Translations under genes and position numbers: made by a program | Part shown: piece by piece, positions 1-9,643 of the stretch | How the letters are laid out: each line of letters begins with the position of its first letter | Numbering within the stretch: the stretch's first letter is position 1 | Source: Stenotrophomonas sp. SAM-B | GTDB taxonomy: Bacteria > Pseudomonadota > Gammaproteobacteria > Xanthomonadales > Xanthomonadaceae | DNA: 64,000 nt | Direction: 5' to 3' | NCBI RefSeq assembly: GCF_013387485.1 | Contig: NZ_JABBXB010000003.1 | Span: forward strand, 1 to 64,000 | The notes under the pieces: model-generated | The model's database searches: none | What the model was told of the DNA's origin: nothing | Seen by the model: the letters and a program-made list of their open reading frames with translations, nothing else

Positions 1-12
1 GGCCGGCACTAC
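1..12 (-). repeat. truncated SMAG (GTAG) palindromic repeat
   Basis: Read on the minus strand, bases 12 to 1 give GTAGTGCCGGCC, identical to the first 12 bases of the complete GTAG palindrome at 32150. The element continues beyond the left edge. A further CCGGCC-GCT-GGCCGG palindrome without a GTAG head lies at 23-38. GTAG-headed short palindromes are the SMAG repeats described in Stenotrophomonas maltophilia; membership here is inferred from the head and stem only. Confidence 0.5.
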
Positions 13-1590
<1,578 letters not shown>

Positions 1591-1646
1591 TCAGGCGCGT
1601 AGTCCCGGGCCATGTCCGGTATGGCGTGAAGGTCTAAGGCGTAAAG

Positions 1647-1672
1647 AAAAGCCCCGCGCAAGCGGGGCTTTT
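1647..1672. terminator. bidirectional terminator between purA and EF-hand gene
   Basis: Perfect stem AAAAGCCCCGC (1647-1657) / GCGGGGCTTTT (1662-1672) with a GCAA loop. It sits 56 bases after purA and 18 bases beyond the 3' end of the convergent EF-hand gene, so it can serve both. Confidence 0.88.
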
Positions 1673-1689
1673 CCGTTGCCGAGCCCGGG

Positions 1690-2103
1690 TCAGCGCCGGC
1701 CGATGCCCATCTGCAGTTCCGACAGTTCCAGATTCTCATCGTGGTTGGCATCCAGGTTCTGGAAACGCATCTCCGATGAGCGACGCATCTCCTCGGCACT
1801 CAATTCGCCGTCGCCGTTGAGGTCGGCGATGCGGACCCATTCGGCCGCCGAGAACTCGCCGTCACGCTGCGGGCCGAGCACCGCCTGCACTTCCTCCACG
1901 CTCACCCGGTAATTGTGATCCGCATCGACCAGGCGGAAGAAAGCATCTCCGTCGTACTCATCGCGACTGACCTTGCCGTCGCCATTACGGTCCAGCATCG
2001 CGAAACGATCCGGCGCGGTGGCGGGCAGGTCCTGCGCCGCGGCGGCACTTGCGGCGACAGCGCCGCAGAGAAGGAGCAGGGCAACGCGGTGCGCGAGCAT
2101 CAT
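1690..2103 (-). CDS. secreted EF-hand calcium-binding protein
   Basis: 137 aa with an N-terminal signal peptide (hydrophobic stretch 6-22, cleavage expected near AAAAQD) and four EF-hand loops at about 38-49, 60-71, 94-105 and 118-129. Loops 1 and 3 are canonical (DRNGDGKVSRDE, DLNGDGELSAEE). Loops 2 and 4 (DADHNYRVSVEE, DANHDENLELSE) lack the central Gly and may bind weakly. The likely role is periplasmic or extracellular calcium binding; the partner is unknown. The start is set by GGAGA eight bases before the ATG at 2103; a second ATG follows immediately. A run of nine G, preceded by GGGGGA, lies 23-37 bases upstream of the start. Confidence 0.85.
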   Translation of the reverse strand: MMLAHRVALLLLCGAVAASAAAAQDLPATAPDRFAMLDRNGDGKVSRDEYDGDAFFRLVDADHNYRVSVEEVQAVLGPQRDGEFSAAEWVRIADLNGDGELSAEEMRRSSEMRFQNLDANHDENLELSELQMGIGRR

Positions 2104-2313
2104 CACAGTTGTCTCCAAGACCGCAGGGGGAGGGGGGGGGCATGCCTTCAGCACGCAGTGTCCGCCGCGTGGATGCCCGGGGCAACGGCAATTTCCCGCA
2201 TTCGCGCCAGTAGTTTTACTGGTTGCCCGCGCCCATCGGACCGGCGTGGCCACGTCCGCCAGCGCGGGGCCATGGCATGCTGTGCAGCCTCACCAATCAG
2301 CAGGGGCGACAGG

Positions 2314-2667
2314 GTGTCTGAAGATCACGTGGCCACCGGCATGAGCAGCGCGGACCGCGCGTTGCATGCGGTGGTGTCCGAGCTTGAAGCGTTGCTGCGC
2401 GGCGACGGGGAAACCCACTGGGCCGACTGGATGCAGCGGGTCATCACCCAGCTTGAGCAGGGCGATCCAGGCGCGCCGGAAAGCGTGCTGCGCGCCTATG
2501 GCGGCATGGGGTCGTTCAATGATGTTGCGTTGGGCCTGGATTACAGCAACGGCCACTTCCAGTGGCGCGCAGACGCGGGTGAACTCAATGAGCGCCTGGA
2601 TGCACTGCGCGGTCGTGCCTGGCAACTGGCGCGGGCGATCCGGGACGCCCCCCCCGGTACGCGTTGA
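2314..2667 (+). CDS. hypothetical protein, possibly DUF6966-like
   Basis: About 117 aa from GTG 2314, which has AGGGG seven bases upstream; ATG 2341 (108 aa, MSSADRALHA) is the alternative and has no clear ribosome binding site. The protein is soluble and mostly helical, with Trp-containing segments (HWADWMQRV, FQWRAD) and a GGMGSFNDVALG motif. The motif suggests the DUF6966 group, but this is recall and not a search result. The function is unknown. Its stop codon abuts the convergent M23 peptidase stop codon with no gap, and no terminator is visible between them. Confidence 0.6.
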   Translation: MSEDHVATGMSSADRALHAVVSELEALLRGDGETHWADWMQRVITQLEQGDPGAPESVLRAYGGMGSFNDVALGLDYSNGHFQWRADAGELNERLDALRGRAWQLARAIRDAPPGTR

Positions 2668-3363
2668 TCAAAGGGCCTGCTGCCCCTTCAACACCGGATA
2701 CGGATTGATCGATTCGCCTTTCCACCACTGCTTTTCCGGACCCAGTACATGGATCTCGAAATGCAGGTGGGGCGCCTCGGGACTGGCGTTGCCGGTGCTG
2801 CCGACATAGCCGATCACCTCACCGCGCTTGATCGTCTTCCGCTCGGCCAACCCATCGGCGTAGCGGTCCAGATGCGCGTAGTAGTAGCAGTAGCGACCGC
2901 TTGGCTCGAACTGGTACACCGTCAGGCCGCCCCGCACGCTGTCGAACAGTTTTTCCACGGTCCCGTCGGCGACGGCCAGTACCGGCGTCCCGTTCGGCGC
3001 CAGGATGTCGATCGCATCATGTACGCGGCCTTCGCTGCGCGCATCGGTGAAGGTGTCCTGCAGCTGATCGGCCCCTACGCCCTGCACGGGCAGCAGCAGC
3101 GCGCCCGCCGCGCCGCTTGTCGGTGCGGGTGTCGAACCGCCCGCGTCCGGCGCGGGCGGTGTGGCTGAGGTGTCGGCGGACACGGGTGTGGTGGCGGGCG
3201 TCGGTGGCGGCGGGGCATCAAGCGCAGCGCGGGCCGAACTGGTGGCCGATCCCACCTTGGCCGGTTCGGCGGCACCAAGCCGGGATGAGGGGCCCGGCCC
3301 CAGCAGCCAGTAGCCGACCACGCCGATCACCAGTCCTACTGCCAGCAGTCGAAAGGTCTTCAT
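2668..3363 (-). CDS. M23 family metalloendopeptidase
   Basis: 231 aa. An N-terminal membrane anchor or signal (about 5-22) is followed by a Pro/Ala/Thr-rich linker (40-85) and a LytM/M23 domain. Zinc ligands are visible as H115 and D119 (GRVHDAID) and H201 in HLHFE, with H164 in YYAHLD as the second catalytic His. M23 enzymes cleave peptidoglycan cross-links, so this is expected to act on the periplasmic sacculus. The start codon lies three bases after the stop codon of the L,D-transpeptidase gene, so the two are almost certainly one operon, transpeptidase first. Confidence 0.9.
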   Translation of the reverse strand: MKTFRLLAVGLVIGVVGYWLLGPGPSSRLGAAEPAKVGSATSSARAALDAPPPPTPATTPVSADTSATPPAPDAGGSTPAPTSGAAGALLLPVQGVGADQLQDTFTDARSEGRVHDAIDILAPNGTPVLAVADGTVEKLFDSVRGGLTVYQFEPSGRYCYYYAHLDRYADGLAERKTIKRGEVIGYVGSTGNASPEAPHLHFEIHVLGPEKQWWKGESINPYPVLKGQQAL

Positions 3364-3366
3364 GGC

Positions 3367-4344
3367 TTACTCCTGCATCACGACCGGCACCGAGGCATCG
3401 ACCGCAGCGGCGACCTGCAGCGCATCCCAGTTGGTCATGCGCACACAGCCGTGCGATTCGGTCTTGCCGACATGGCCGGGTTCGGGCGTGCCGTGCAGGC
3501 CGTAGTGGGGCTTGGAGATGTCGATCCAGACCACGCCGACCGGATTGTTCGGGCCCGGCGGCAGGACCGCCTTGCTGTCGCCCGCCTTGGCATCCCAGAA
3601 CAGCTTGGGGTTGTAGTGGAAGGTGGGATCGCGGGAGATGCCCAGGATCTTCCATTTCCCGATCGGCAGCGGGTCATGCTTGCTGCCCGAGGACACCGGG
3701 AACTGCGCGTAGACTTTGCCGTCCGCATCGAACAGCCGCAGCGTGGAGTCGGATTTGTCGATCACCAGCTTGCTGGCCTTCGGCAGCGGGGCGGCCGCGA
3801 TGTTCGGCACCTGGATCACGCTGCCGGCTTTGCCCAGGTCTACGCCCGGATTGAGCGTCTTCAACAGCTCGGGGGAGGCGCGGAAGCGCTCGCCCAGCGC
3901 TTCTTCGATCGAACCGAAGCCCAGGGTTTTCAGCTTGGCCTGCGCGGCCGGACCCTTGGGCACCGGCTGGAACGGACCGGCCACGTCTTCCGCGGTGAGC
4001 GTGTAGCGCACCAGCGGCGGGGCGGCATCCGGCTGCAGAGCCTTCCAGGTGGCATCGTCCAGTTCCCCACTGACCTTCAGCCCGCGTGCGGCCTGGAAGC
4101 CGGACACGGCGCGCTTCTGGTTGGAGCCGCGCTCCCCATCGATCTGGCCGGGGGAGAAGTGCGCGCGGTCCAGCAGCACCTGCGCATGCAGATCCGAGCG
4201 TGGACCGGTCGCCAGCGGTGTCGCGTCGGCGTCCGGGATCGCGGCGGGCGCGGGTGCCGTCTGTGCGACCGCCCAACCGGAGGAGGCCCCCAGGGCGAGG
4301 GCGAGCGCGGTGAGGCGGGCGATACGGTGCAGGCGAAGGGACAT
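3367..4344 (-). CDS. L,D-transpeptidase with peptidoglycan-binding domain
   Basis: 325 aa. A signal peptide (about 1-28) precedes a PG_binding_1-like helical domain (45-105), a segment with LysM-like character (120-182), and a YkuD catalytic domain (190-325) carrying SHGCVRM with nucleophile C300. L,D-transpeptidases make 3-3 peptide cross-links or attach proteins to peptidoglycan in the periplasm. The start at 4344 is chosen because GGAG lies just upstream and the signal peptide begins there. It is the first gene of a two-gene unit with the M23 endopeptidase. A CRP/Clp-type site lies about 117 bases upstream of the start codon. Confidence 0.92.
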   Translation of the reverse strand: MSLRLHRIARLTALALALGASSGWAVAQTAPAPAAIPDADATPLATGPRSDLHAQVLLDRAHFSPGQIDGERGSNQKRAVSGFQAARGLKVSGELDDATWKALQPDAAPPLVRYTLTAEDVAGPFQPVPKGPAAQAKLKTLGFGSIEEALGERFRASPELLKTLNPGVDLGKAGSVIQVPNIAAAPLPKASKLVIDKSDSTLRLFDADGKVYAQFPVSSGSKHDPLPIGKWKILGISRDPTFHYNPKLFWDAKAGDSKAVLPPGPNNPVGVVWIDISKPHYGLHGTPEPGHVGKTESHGCVRMTNWDALQVAAAVDASVPVVMQE

Positions 4345-4453
4345 CGGCAACTCCAGCGGGAACGTGTTTCCACCATGCCTGCCGGGCGTGCGCACTTGCC
4401 GTGAAAAGCCTGACGGGGGGCTGAGCGGCGACGCGGGGGTAATGCCGGCGTTA

Positions 4454-4469
4454 TGTGAATCCATTCACA
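4454..4469. promoter_or_regulatory. perfect CRP/Clp-type binding palindrome
   Basis: The sequence TGTGA-ATCCAT-TCACA matches the CRP-family consensus TGTGA-N6-TCACA at all ten fixed positions. In xanthomonads the CRP-like protein Clp, which responds to cyclic di-GMP, recognises this class of site. It lies between the divergent L,D-transpeptidase and chemoreceptor genes and is centred about 61 bases upstream of the transcription start predicted from the FliA element at 4489. Confidence 0.7.
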
Positions 4470-4488
4470 GCGGGCTCACGGCCGTCGG

Positions 4489-4515
4489 TCAAGGCGCTGC
4501 GTTTGGCGCCGATAC
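4489..4515 (+). promoter_or_regulatory. sigma-28 (FliA) promoter of the chemoreceptor gene
   Basis: TCAAGGCG (4489-4496), an 11-base spacer, then GCCGATAC (4508-4515). The -10 matches the FliA consensus GCCGATAA at 7 of 8 positions, the spacer is exactly 11, and the -35 keeps four of the eight TAAAGTTT bases. Chemoreceptor genes are classic FliA targets. The start codon is 33 bases downstream. Confidence 0.65.
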
Positions 4516-4547
4516 CAGCCCACCCCCCCACGTTTTTCGGATGTCTC

Positions 4548-6680
4548 ATGGAATTTTTGCGGAACGTCAGCGTTGTCTGGCGTCTAGGTATGGGCTTTGG
4601 CCTGTTGTTGCTGCTGGTCGCGGCCGTCGTCGCCACCGGCGCCACCGGGAGTGCGGTACAGAAGCGCGCGATGCAGCAGGTGGTCGAGGTCAACGTGGCC
4701 AAGGTGCGGCTGCTCTCGGACATGCTCGATGCCAACAACCAGATGATGGTCGTGCGCCGGGAGATGCTGATCCGCCAGGGCGACGGTCTGGCCGAGGATG
4801 AGGCGCGCATCGCCGCGCTGGTCGCGCGCTATGAAGCCAGCTGGGCCGCCTACCAGGCCCTGCCCACGCAACCCGAGGACAAGGCCATCGGCGACGCCAT
4901 CGCGGCCGCCCGCGCGGTGGCCCGTCCGCTCAACAAGCAGATGAGCGAACAGCTGCAGCAGGGCGATTTTGCCGCTGCCACGGCCCTGACCCTGGGCGCC
5001 GTGCAGGCCGCTGCCAAGGGCTGGAACCAGGCGCTCAGCGATGGCGTGGTCTACGAGGAAAAGGAAAGCCGCGAGGCCGCTGCCGAAGCGATCCGGCTGG
5101 GCGAGCGGACCCTGCTGCAGCTGCTGGTGCTGGGCGCGATCGCGCTGGTGGTCGGCATCGCCGCCTCCGTGCTGATCGGGCGCAGCCTGACCGGTCCGCT
5201 GGCCCGCGCCGTCGGCCTGGCCACCCGGATGGCCAAGGGTGATCTGGCCCATGACGTCCATCTGGGCGGTCGCGATGAGATCACCCAGCTCGGCAACGCC
5301 ATGGCCACGGTCCGCCAGAGCGTCCAGGGCGCGATCACCGCGCAGCTGGACATGGCTCGCCAGCATGAGGCCGGTGCCATCAGCCATCGCATGGACGAAA
5401 CGGCCTTCCCGGGCGATTTCGGCCGGATGATCCGCGCCACCAACGAACTGGTCGGTTCGCACGTGGCCGTCGAGTTCCACATGGTCGAGGTGATGCAGCG
5501 CTACGCCATCGGCGACCTGAGCCGTGATCTGGACAGCTACCCGGGCGAGAAGGCCGTGCTGACCACCACCATGGCCACCGTCAAGGCCAGCCTGATGGCG
5601 ATCAACCAGCAGATCGAGACACTGGCTTCGGCCGCGCGTGCCGGCGACTTCTCCGTGCGCGGCGACGAGCCGGCGTTCCAGTTCCAGTTCCGCGCGATGG
5701 TCGCCCAGCTCAACGGGATGATGGCCAGCTCGCAGGCCAGCATCGCGGACCTGTCGCAGGTACTGCGCGCGATTTCCACCGGCGACCTGACCTCGCGCAT
5801 GGACGGCCGGTACGAAGGTGTCTTTGCGCAGATGCGCGACGATGCCAACGCCACCGCGGTGCAGCTGACCGGCATCGTGCAGCAGATCCAGGGCGCGGCC
5901 GGCAGCATCAACGATGCCGCGCAGGAACTGGCGGCCGGCCACAATGACCTGTCGCGCCGTACCGAGCAGCAGGCAGCCAACCTGGAAGAAGCGGCGGCCT
6001 CGATGGAGGAGCTGACCTCCACGGTCCGGCAGAACGCCGAGCTGGCCAACCAGGCCGACCATGAAGCCCATGCGGCGGGTGCGGCGGTCAAGGCGACCGA
6101 GCAGGCGATCGCGCAGATGGCCGCGGTGATGAGTGAGATCGACCAGTCCTCGGCGCGTATCTCCGAGATTTCCTCGGTGATCGACGGCATCGCCTTCCAG
6201 ACCAACATCCTCGCCCTGAACGCGGCCGTCGAAGCGGCCCGTGCCGGTGAGAACGGACGCGGCTTCGCGGTGGTGGCCACCGAGGTACGCACGTTGGCGC
6301 AGCGCGCCGGCACGGCGGCCAAGGAGATCAAGGACCTGATCGATGAGTCCAGCAGCAAGGTCAAGACCGGGTTGAGCGTCACCGTGCAGTCCGAAGCGGC
6401 GATCGCCCGCCTGACCCAGGCCAGCTCGCGCACCAATCAGCTGATGAGCGACATTGCCGCCGCGACCAAGGAACAGGCCGCCGGCATCGAGCAGGTGAAC
6501 CAGGTGGTCGTGCAGATGGACCAGGTGACCCAGCAGAACGCGGCGCTGGTGGAGGAAGCCACCGCCGCCAGCCGCGCGCTGGAGCAGCAGGCGCACGCAC
6601 TGACCGAATCGGTGGCGGTGTTCACGCTGGAGGACCCCGCTGCAGGCCTGCGCCGCCCAGCGTCACTGCAGGCCGCGTGA
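4548..6680 (+). CDS. methyl-accepting chemotaxis protein
   Basis: 710 aa membrane chemoreceptor. TM1 spans about 13-31, a four-helix-bundle-type periplasmic sensor about 35-185, and TM2 about 189-211. HAMP-type helices follow, then a long cytoplasmic coiled coil whose hairpin tip includes [21 protein letters not shown]. It should relay a periplasmic signal to CheA/CheW. The C-terminus (RRPASLQAA) lacks a CheR-tethering NWETF-type pentapeptide. ATG 4548 is chosen because TM1 follows at once and the FliA element lies just upstream; no strong ribosome binding site is seen. The ligand cannot be inferred. Confidence 0.93.
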   Translation: MEFLRNVSVVWRLGMGFGLLLLLVAAVVATGATGSAVQKRAMQQVVEVNVAKVRLLSDMLDANNQMMVVRREMLIRQGDGLAEDEARIAALVARYEASWAAYQALPTQPEDKAIGDAIAAARAVARPLNKQMSEQLQQGDFAAATALTLGAVQAAAKGWNQALSDGVVYEEKESREAAAEAIRLGERTLLQLLVLGAIALVVGIAASVLIGRSLTGPLARAVGLATRMAKGDLAHDVHLGGRDEITQLGNAMATVRQSVQGAITAQLDMARQHEAGAISHRMDETAFPGDFGRMIRATNELVGSHVAVEFHMVEVMQRYAIGDLSRDLDSYPGEKAVLTTTMATVKASLMAINQQIETLASAARAGDFSVRGDEPAFQFQFRAMVAQLNGMMASSQASIADLSQVLRAISTGDLTSRMDGRYEGVFAQMRDDANATAVQLTGIVQQIQGAAGSINDAAQELAAGHNDLSRRTEQQAANLEEAAASMEELTSTVRQNAELANQADHEAHAAGAAVKATEQAIAQMAAVMSEIDQSSARISEISSVIDGIAFQTNILALNAAVEAARAGENGRGFAVVATEVRTLAQRAGTAAKEIKDLIDESSSKVKTGLSVTVQSEAAIARLTQASSRTNQLMSDIAAATKEQAAGIEQVNQVVVQMDQVTQQNAALVEEATAASRALEQQAHALTESVAVFTLEDPAAGLRRPASLQAA

Positions 6681-6706
6681 CGGCACCTGCGCGCTGAGTT
6701 GGACGG

Positions 6707-6734
6707 AAAAGCCCCGCATCGGCGGGGCTTTTTT
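6707..6734. terminator. bidirectional terminator after chemoreceptor gene
   Basis: Stem GCCCCGC (6711-6717) / GCGGGGC (6722-6728) with an A-run before and a six-T run after. It lies between the chemoreceptor gene and the convergent RIO-type kinase gene. Confidence 0.88.
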
Positions 6735-6773
6735 CATGCTGATCCAGCCGCCCGACGCAGCGGCGCGCCCCGC

Positions 6774-7634
6774 TCAGTCCTCGTTTTCTTCGGCGGCTTC
6801 GCGACCCTGCTGGCGGATCAGCGCTTCCTCGCGCGCATCGTTGATGGCGTGGCGCACGCCATCCAGGTCGATGGTGCTTTCATCCTGCTCGAACTCGCCG
6901 GTCAGCACGCTGTCCGGGAGCAGATCGCCGGCCTCGAACAGCGCCCACATCTCCTCGCCGTACCAGGTCTCCAGCAGCTCCGGCGCCCAGCGGCCGAGGT
7001 AGGCGGTGAGGTTGTTGACGTCGCGCAGCAGCATCGTGCGTGCGGCGTTGTTGCCTGCCGCGCTGACCACCTGCGGGAAATCGATCACCACCGGGCCTTC
7101 CGGGCCGACCAGTACGTTGTACGGCGACAGATCGCCGTGGATCAGCCCGCAGCACAGCATGCGCACGACCTGGCGGACCAGGATCTGGTGGAATGCGCGT
7201 GCCTGTTCCGGGCTCAGTTCGACCTCGCCCAGGCGCGCGGCGGAATAGCCCTCGGCATCGGTGACCAGTTCCATCACCAGCACGCCGTGGAAATAGCCAT
7301 ACGGCTCGGGCACGCGCACGCCGGCATCGCGCAGCTGGTACAGCGCATCGACCTCGGTGTTCTTCCAGGCCGCTTCCTGCTGCTTGCGGCCGTAATTGCT
7401 GGCCTTGCCCACGGCGCGCGCTTCGCGGCTGCCACGGACCTTGCGGCCTTCCTGGTACTGCACGCGCTGCTGGAAGCTGCGCTGGGCCATGTCCTTGTAG
7501 ACCTTGGCGCAGCGCACATCGTCGCCGCTGCGGACCACGTATACCGCTGCTTCCTTGCCGCTCTTGAGCGGGCGGAGCACTTCATCGATCACGCCGTCGT
7601 CGATCAGCGCCTGCAAGCCTTGGGGGGTCTTCAC
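6774..7634 (-). CDS. RIO1-family serine protein kinase-like protein
   Basis: 286 aa from GTG 7634 (KTPQGLQALIDDG). RIO kinase features are all present: an ATP-binding segment GKEAAVYVV, K44 in CAKVYKD, the catalytic loop HGDLSPYN with D168 and N173, and the metal-binding D185 in VIDFPQ. Bacterial RIO-like kinases of this type are widespread in Gammaproteobacteria and are thought to be soluble Ser kinases; the substrate is not known. The frame is open further upstream, but the upstream residues are Pro/Arg-rich and unlike the family. The C-terminal tail is acidic (EAAEENED). It is divergent from the DJ-1-like gene. Confidence 0.88.
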   Translation of the reverse strand: MKTPQGLQALIDDGVIDEVLRPLKSGKEAAVYVVRSGDDVRCAKVYKDMAQRSFQQRVQYQEGRKVRGSREARAVGKASNYGRKQQEAAWKNTEVDALYQLRDAGVRVPEPYGYFHGVLVMELVTDAEGYSAARLGEVELSPEQARAFHQILVRQVVRMLCCGLIHGDLSPYNVLVGPEGPVVIDFPQVVSAAGNNAARTMLLRDVNNLTAYLGRWAPELLETWYGEEMWALFEAGDLLPDSVLTGEFEQDESTIDLDGVRHAINDAREEALIRQQGREAAEENED

Positions 7635-7824
7635 GGTATCTCGGGAATCGGCGGGCGCGGGGCCTGCCCTGGAGGGGGAGGGATTTTCGCATCTTCGGGC
7701 CGAGGGAGCCATCGACACGGCACCCGGCGGCCGGGTTGTTCAGCTGTGTGCACGCCGGCGCCGGCTTGAAATCTGCTTCACATCCGCGCGGCAGGCTGGG
7801 GTCACTTCCCAAGGAGTGCCGCTC

Positions 7825-8952
7825 ATGATCCTGTCCCTGCTGCGCCGCACCGGTGCCGTCCTGGCCCTGCTGCTGGCCGTCCCGACACTGCACGCCCGCC
7901 CCGCGGCGTCCGATACGGTGCTGATCGTGGTCAGCGGCGAAGGACGCGATCACGGCAAGACCCGGCCTGGCTTCGAGATGGACGAGTTCGCCCAGGCCTA
8001 CCTGATCTTCCGCGACAACGGCCTGGCCGTGCAGGTCGCCAGCCCGCGGGGCGGGCCGGTGGAAGCCGACAGATTCGATCCGAAGGAGCCGTTCAACGCG
8101 CGCGTCCTGGCTGATCCGGCGGCGACCGCGCTGCTGGCCGATACCCGCGCCACCGCGACGCTCAGCGCGGCCGACTACGCGGCGGTCTACGTGGTCGGCG
8201 GCAAGGGCGCGATGTTCGACCTGCCTGCCGATGGCGCACTGCGCGCTCTGCTGGGCACGGTGCACGACCGCGGCGGCGTGGTCGCGGCGGTCTGCCACGG
8301 CCCGGCGGCGCTGGTGGAGGTGCGGCAGGCGGATGGATCCCGGCTGGTCGCCGGGCGCCGCATGACCGGCTTCACCAACGCGGAGGAGGGCGTGTTCGGC
8401 AAACGCTGGGCGAAGGAGTTCCCGTTCCTGCTGGAAACCGCGCTGCGCGAGCGCGGTGCGCACTGGGAGCAGGCGCCGCTGATGATGCCCAAGCTGGTGG
8501 TGGACGGTCGGCTGATCACCGGGCAGAACCCGTACTCCACCCCGGCGGTCGCAGAAGCGATCGTGCGCGCCATCGGTCGCACCCCGGTCGCCCGCACGCC
8601 GTGGCGCGATGAAGCCAGCATGGCGCTGGTGCAGCGCCTGCTCGACGGCGAGGGTGACGCGGTCAGGCGCACGCTGGCCAGCGACCGCACCGGCTATCAC
8701 GACCAGTTGATCGGAGTGCTCGGTTACTACCAGTTGCAGGCCGCGCAGGACGACGCTGCGGTGCGTGATGCGCTGGCGATCATGCAGTTGGCTGCGCCCT
8801 ACATGAGCGAGCCGCAGCTGCCGCTGGGCATCGCACAGGCACATTGGCGGCTGGGCGAGGTGGCGCAGGCGCGCAGCGTGCTCGGCAAACTGCTGGAATC
8901 CCACCCCGACATGGCCGAAGCTAAGCAGCTCAAGGCCACGATCGAAGGCTGA
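7825..8952 (+). CDS. secreted DJ-1/PfpI-family protein with C-terminal helical extension
   Basis: 375 aa. A signal peptide (1-24, cleavage expected after LHA) precedes a class I glutamine-amidotransferase-like DJ-1/PfpI domain (about 30-252). The nucleophile elbow AVCHGPAAL gives C157-H158, and GFEMDEFAQ supplies the acidic residue, an arrangement like Hsp31-type proteins. Residues 265-375 form an extra helical, TPR-like segment. DJ-1 proteins are chaperones, deglycases or hydrolases, and most are cytosolic, so an exported member is unusual. AAGGAG lies nine bases before ATG 7825. It is followed after four bases by a response regulator gene, suggesting one operon. Confidence 0.82.
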   Translation: MILSLLRRTGAVLALLLAVPTLHARPAASDTVLIVVSGEGRDHGKTRPGFEMDEFAQAYLIFRDNGLAVQVASPRGGPVEADRFDPKEPFNARVLADPAATALLADTRATATLSAADYAAVYVVGGKGAMFDLPADGALRALLGTVHDRGGVVAAVCHGPAALVEVRQADGSRLVAGRRMTGFTNAEEGVFGKRWAKEFPFLLETALRERGAHWEQAPLMMPKLVVDGRLITGQNPYSTPAVAEAIVRAIGRTPVARTPWRDEASMALVQRLLDGEGDAVRRTLASDRTGYHDQLIGVLGYYQLQAAQDDAAVRDALAIMQLAAPYMSEPQLPLGIAQAHWRLGEVAQARSVLGKLLESHPDMAEAKQLKATIEG

Positions 8953-8956
8953 CCCC

Positions 8957-9643
8957 ATGCACGACGGCCTGCACATCCTGGTCATCGAGGACAACCCGGC
9001 GCTGCGCGCCGGCATGGCCACGCTGCTGGAGGCGCGTGGTCATCGCGTGGCCTTTGCCGCGGATGGCCGCAGCGGCCTGCAGATGGCGCTGGACGAACCT
9101 CCCGATGTGCTGGTGCTGGATCTGACCCTGCCGGGGATGGACGGCCTGCGCGTGTGCAGTCATCTGCGCGAACAGGCCGACCGCCACGTCCCCATCCTGA
9201 TGCTGACCGCGCGCGATACGCTGGGCGACAAACTGATCGGCTTCCAGGCCGGTGCCGATGACTACCTGGTCAAGCCGTTCGCCGGCGAGGAACTGTTGGC
9301 GCGATGCTTGGCGCTCGCCCATCGGCACGGCCGACGCGACGGGCACGTGCTGCGCATCGGGTCGCTCGGCATCGACCGCCGTAGCGGCGCCGTGTGCCGC
9401 AGTGGGCAGACGATCGAGTTGCCACAGACGGCCTATCGGCTGCTGGTGCTGCTCGCCGAAGCCTGGCCGCGCACGGTGACCCGCAGCGAGTTGATCCGCC
9501 GTCTCTGGGGTGATGAAGCGCCGCCATCGGATCCGCTGCGCTCGCACCTGTACCTGCTGCGCCAAGCCTTGGACAGGCCGTTCGAGCGGCCGATGCTCAA
9601 GACCGTGCACGATGTCGGCTTCAAGCTGGAGGCCGACGCATGA
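8957..9643 (+). CDS. OmpR-family response regulator
   Basis: 228 aa. The receiver domain (about 5-120) has the acidic pair E11/D12, phosphoacceptor D55 in VLDLTLPGMDG, and the conserved Lys in VKPF. A winged-helix DNA-binding domain (about 130-226) contains the typical DPLRSHLYLLRQALD and TVHDVGFKL segments. It is expected to be phosphorylated by the overlapping downstream histidine kinase and to regulate transcription. The start codon is four bases after the DJ-1-like gene, so the exported protein and the two-component pair are probably co-transcribed. Targets are unknown. Confidence 0.93.
   Translation: MHDGLHILVIEDNPALRAGMATLLEARGHRVAFAADGRSGLQMALDEPPDVLVLDLTLPGMDGLRVCSHLREQADRHVPILMLTARDTLGDKLIGFQAGADDYLVKPFAGEELLARCLALAHRHGRRDGHVLRIGSLGIDRRSGAVCRSGQTIELPQTAYRLLVLLAEAWPRTVTRSELIRRLWGDEAPPSDPLRSHLYLLRQALDRPFERPMLKTVHDVGFKLEADA

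Noticed and set aside
4584..6596. 670-codon open frame opposite the chemoreceptor gene
   Set aside because: Antisense artefact of a GC-rich gene; His/Leu/Gly-rich low-complexity translation with no family motif.
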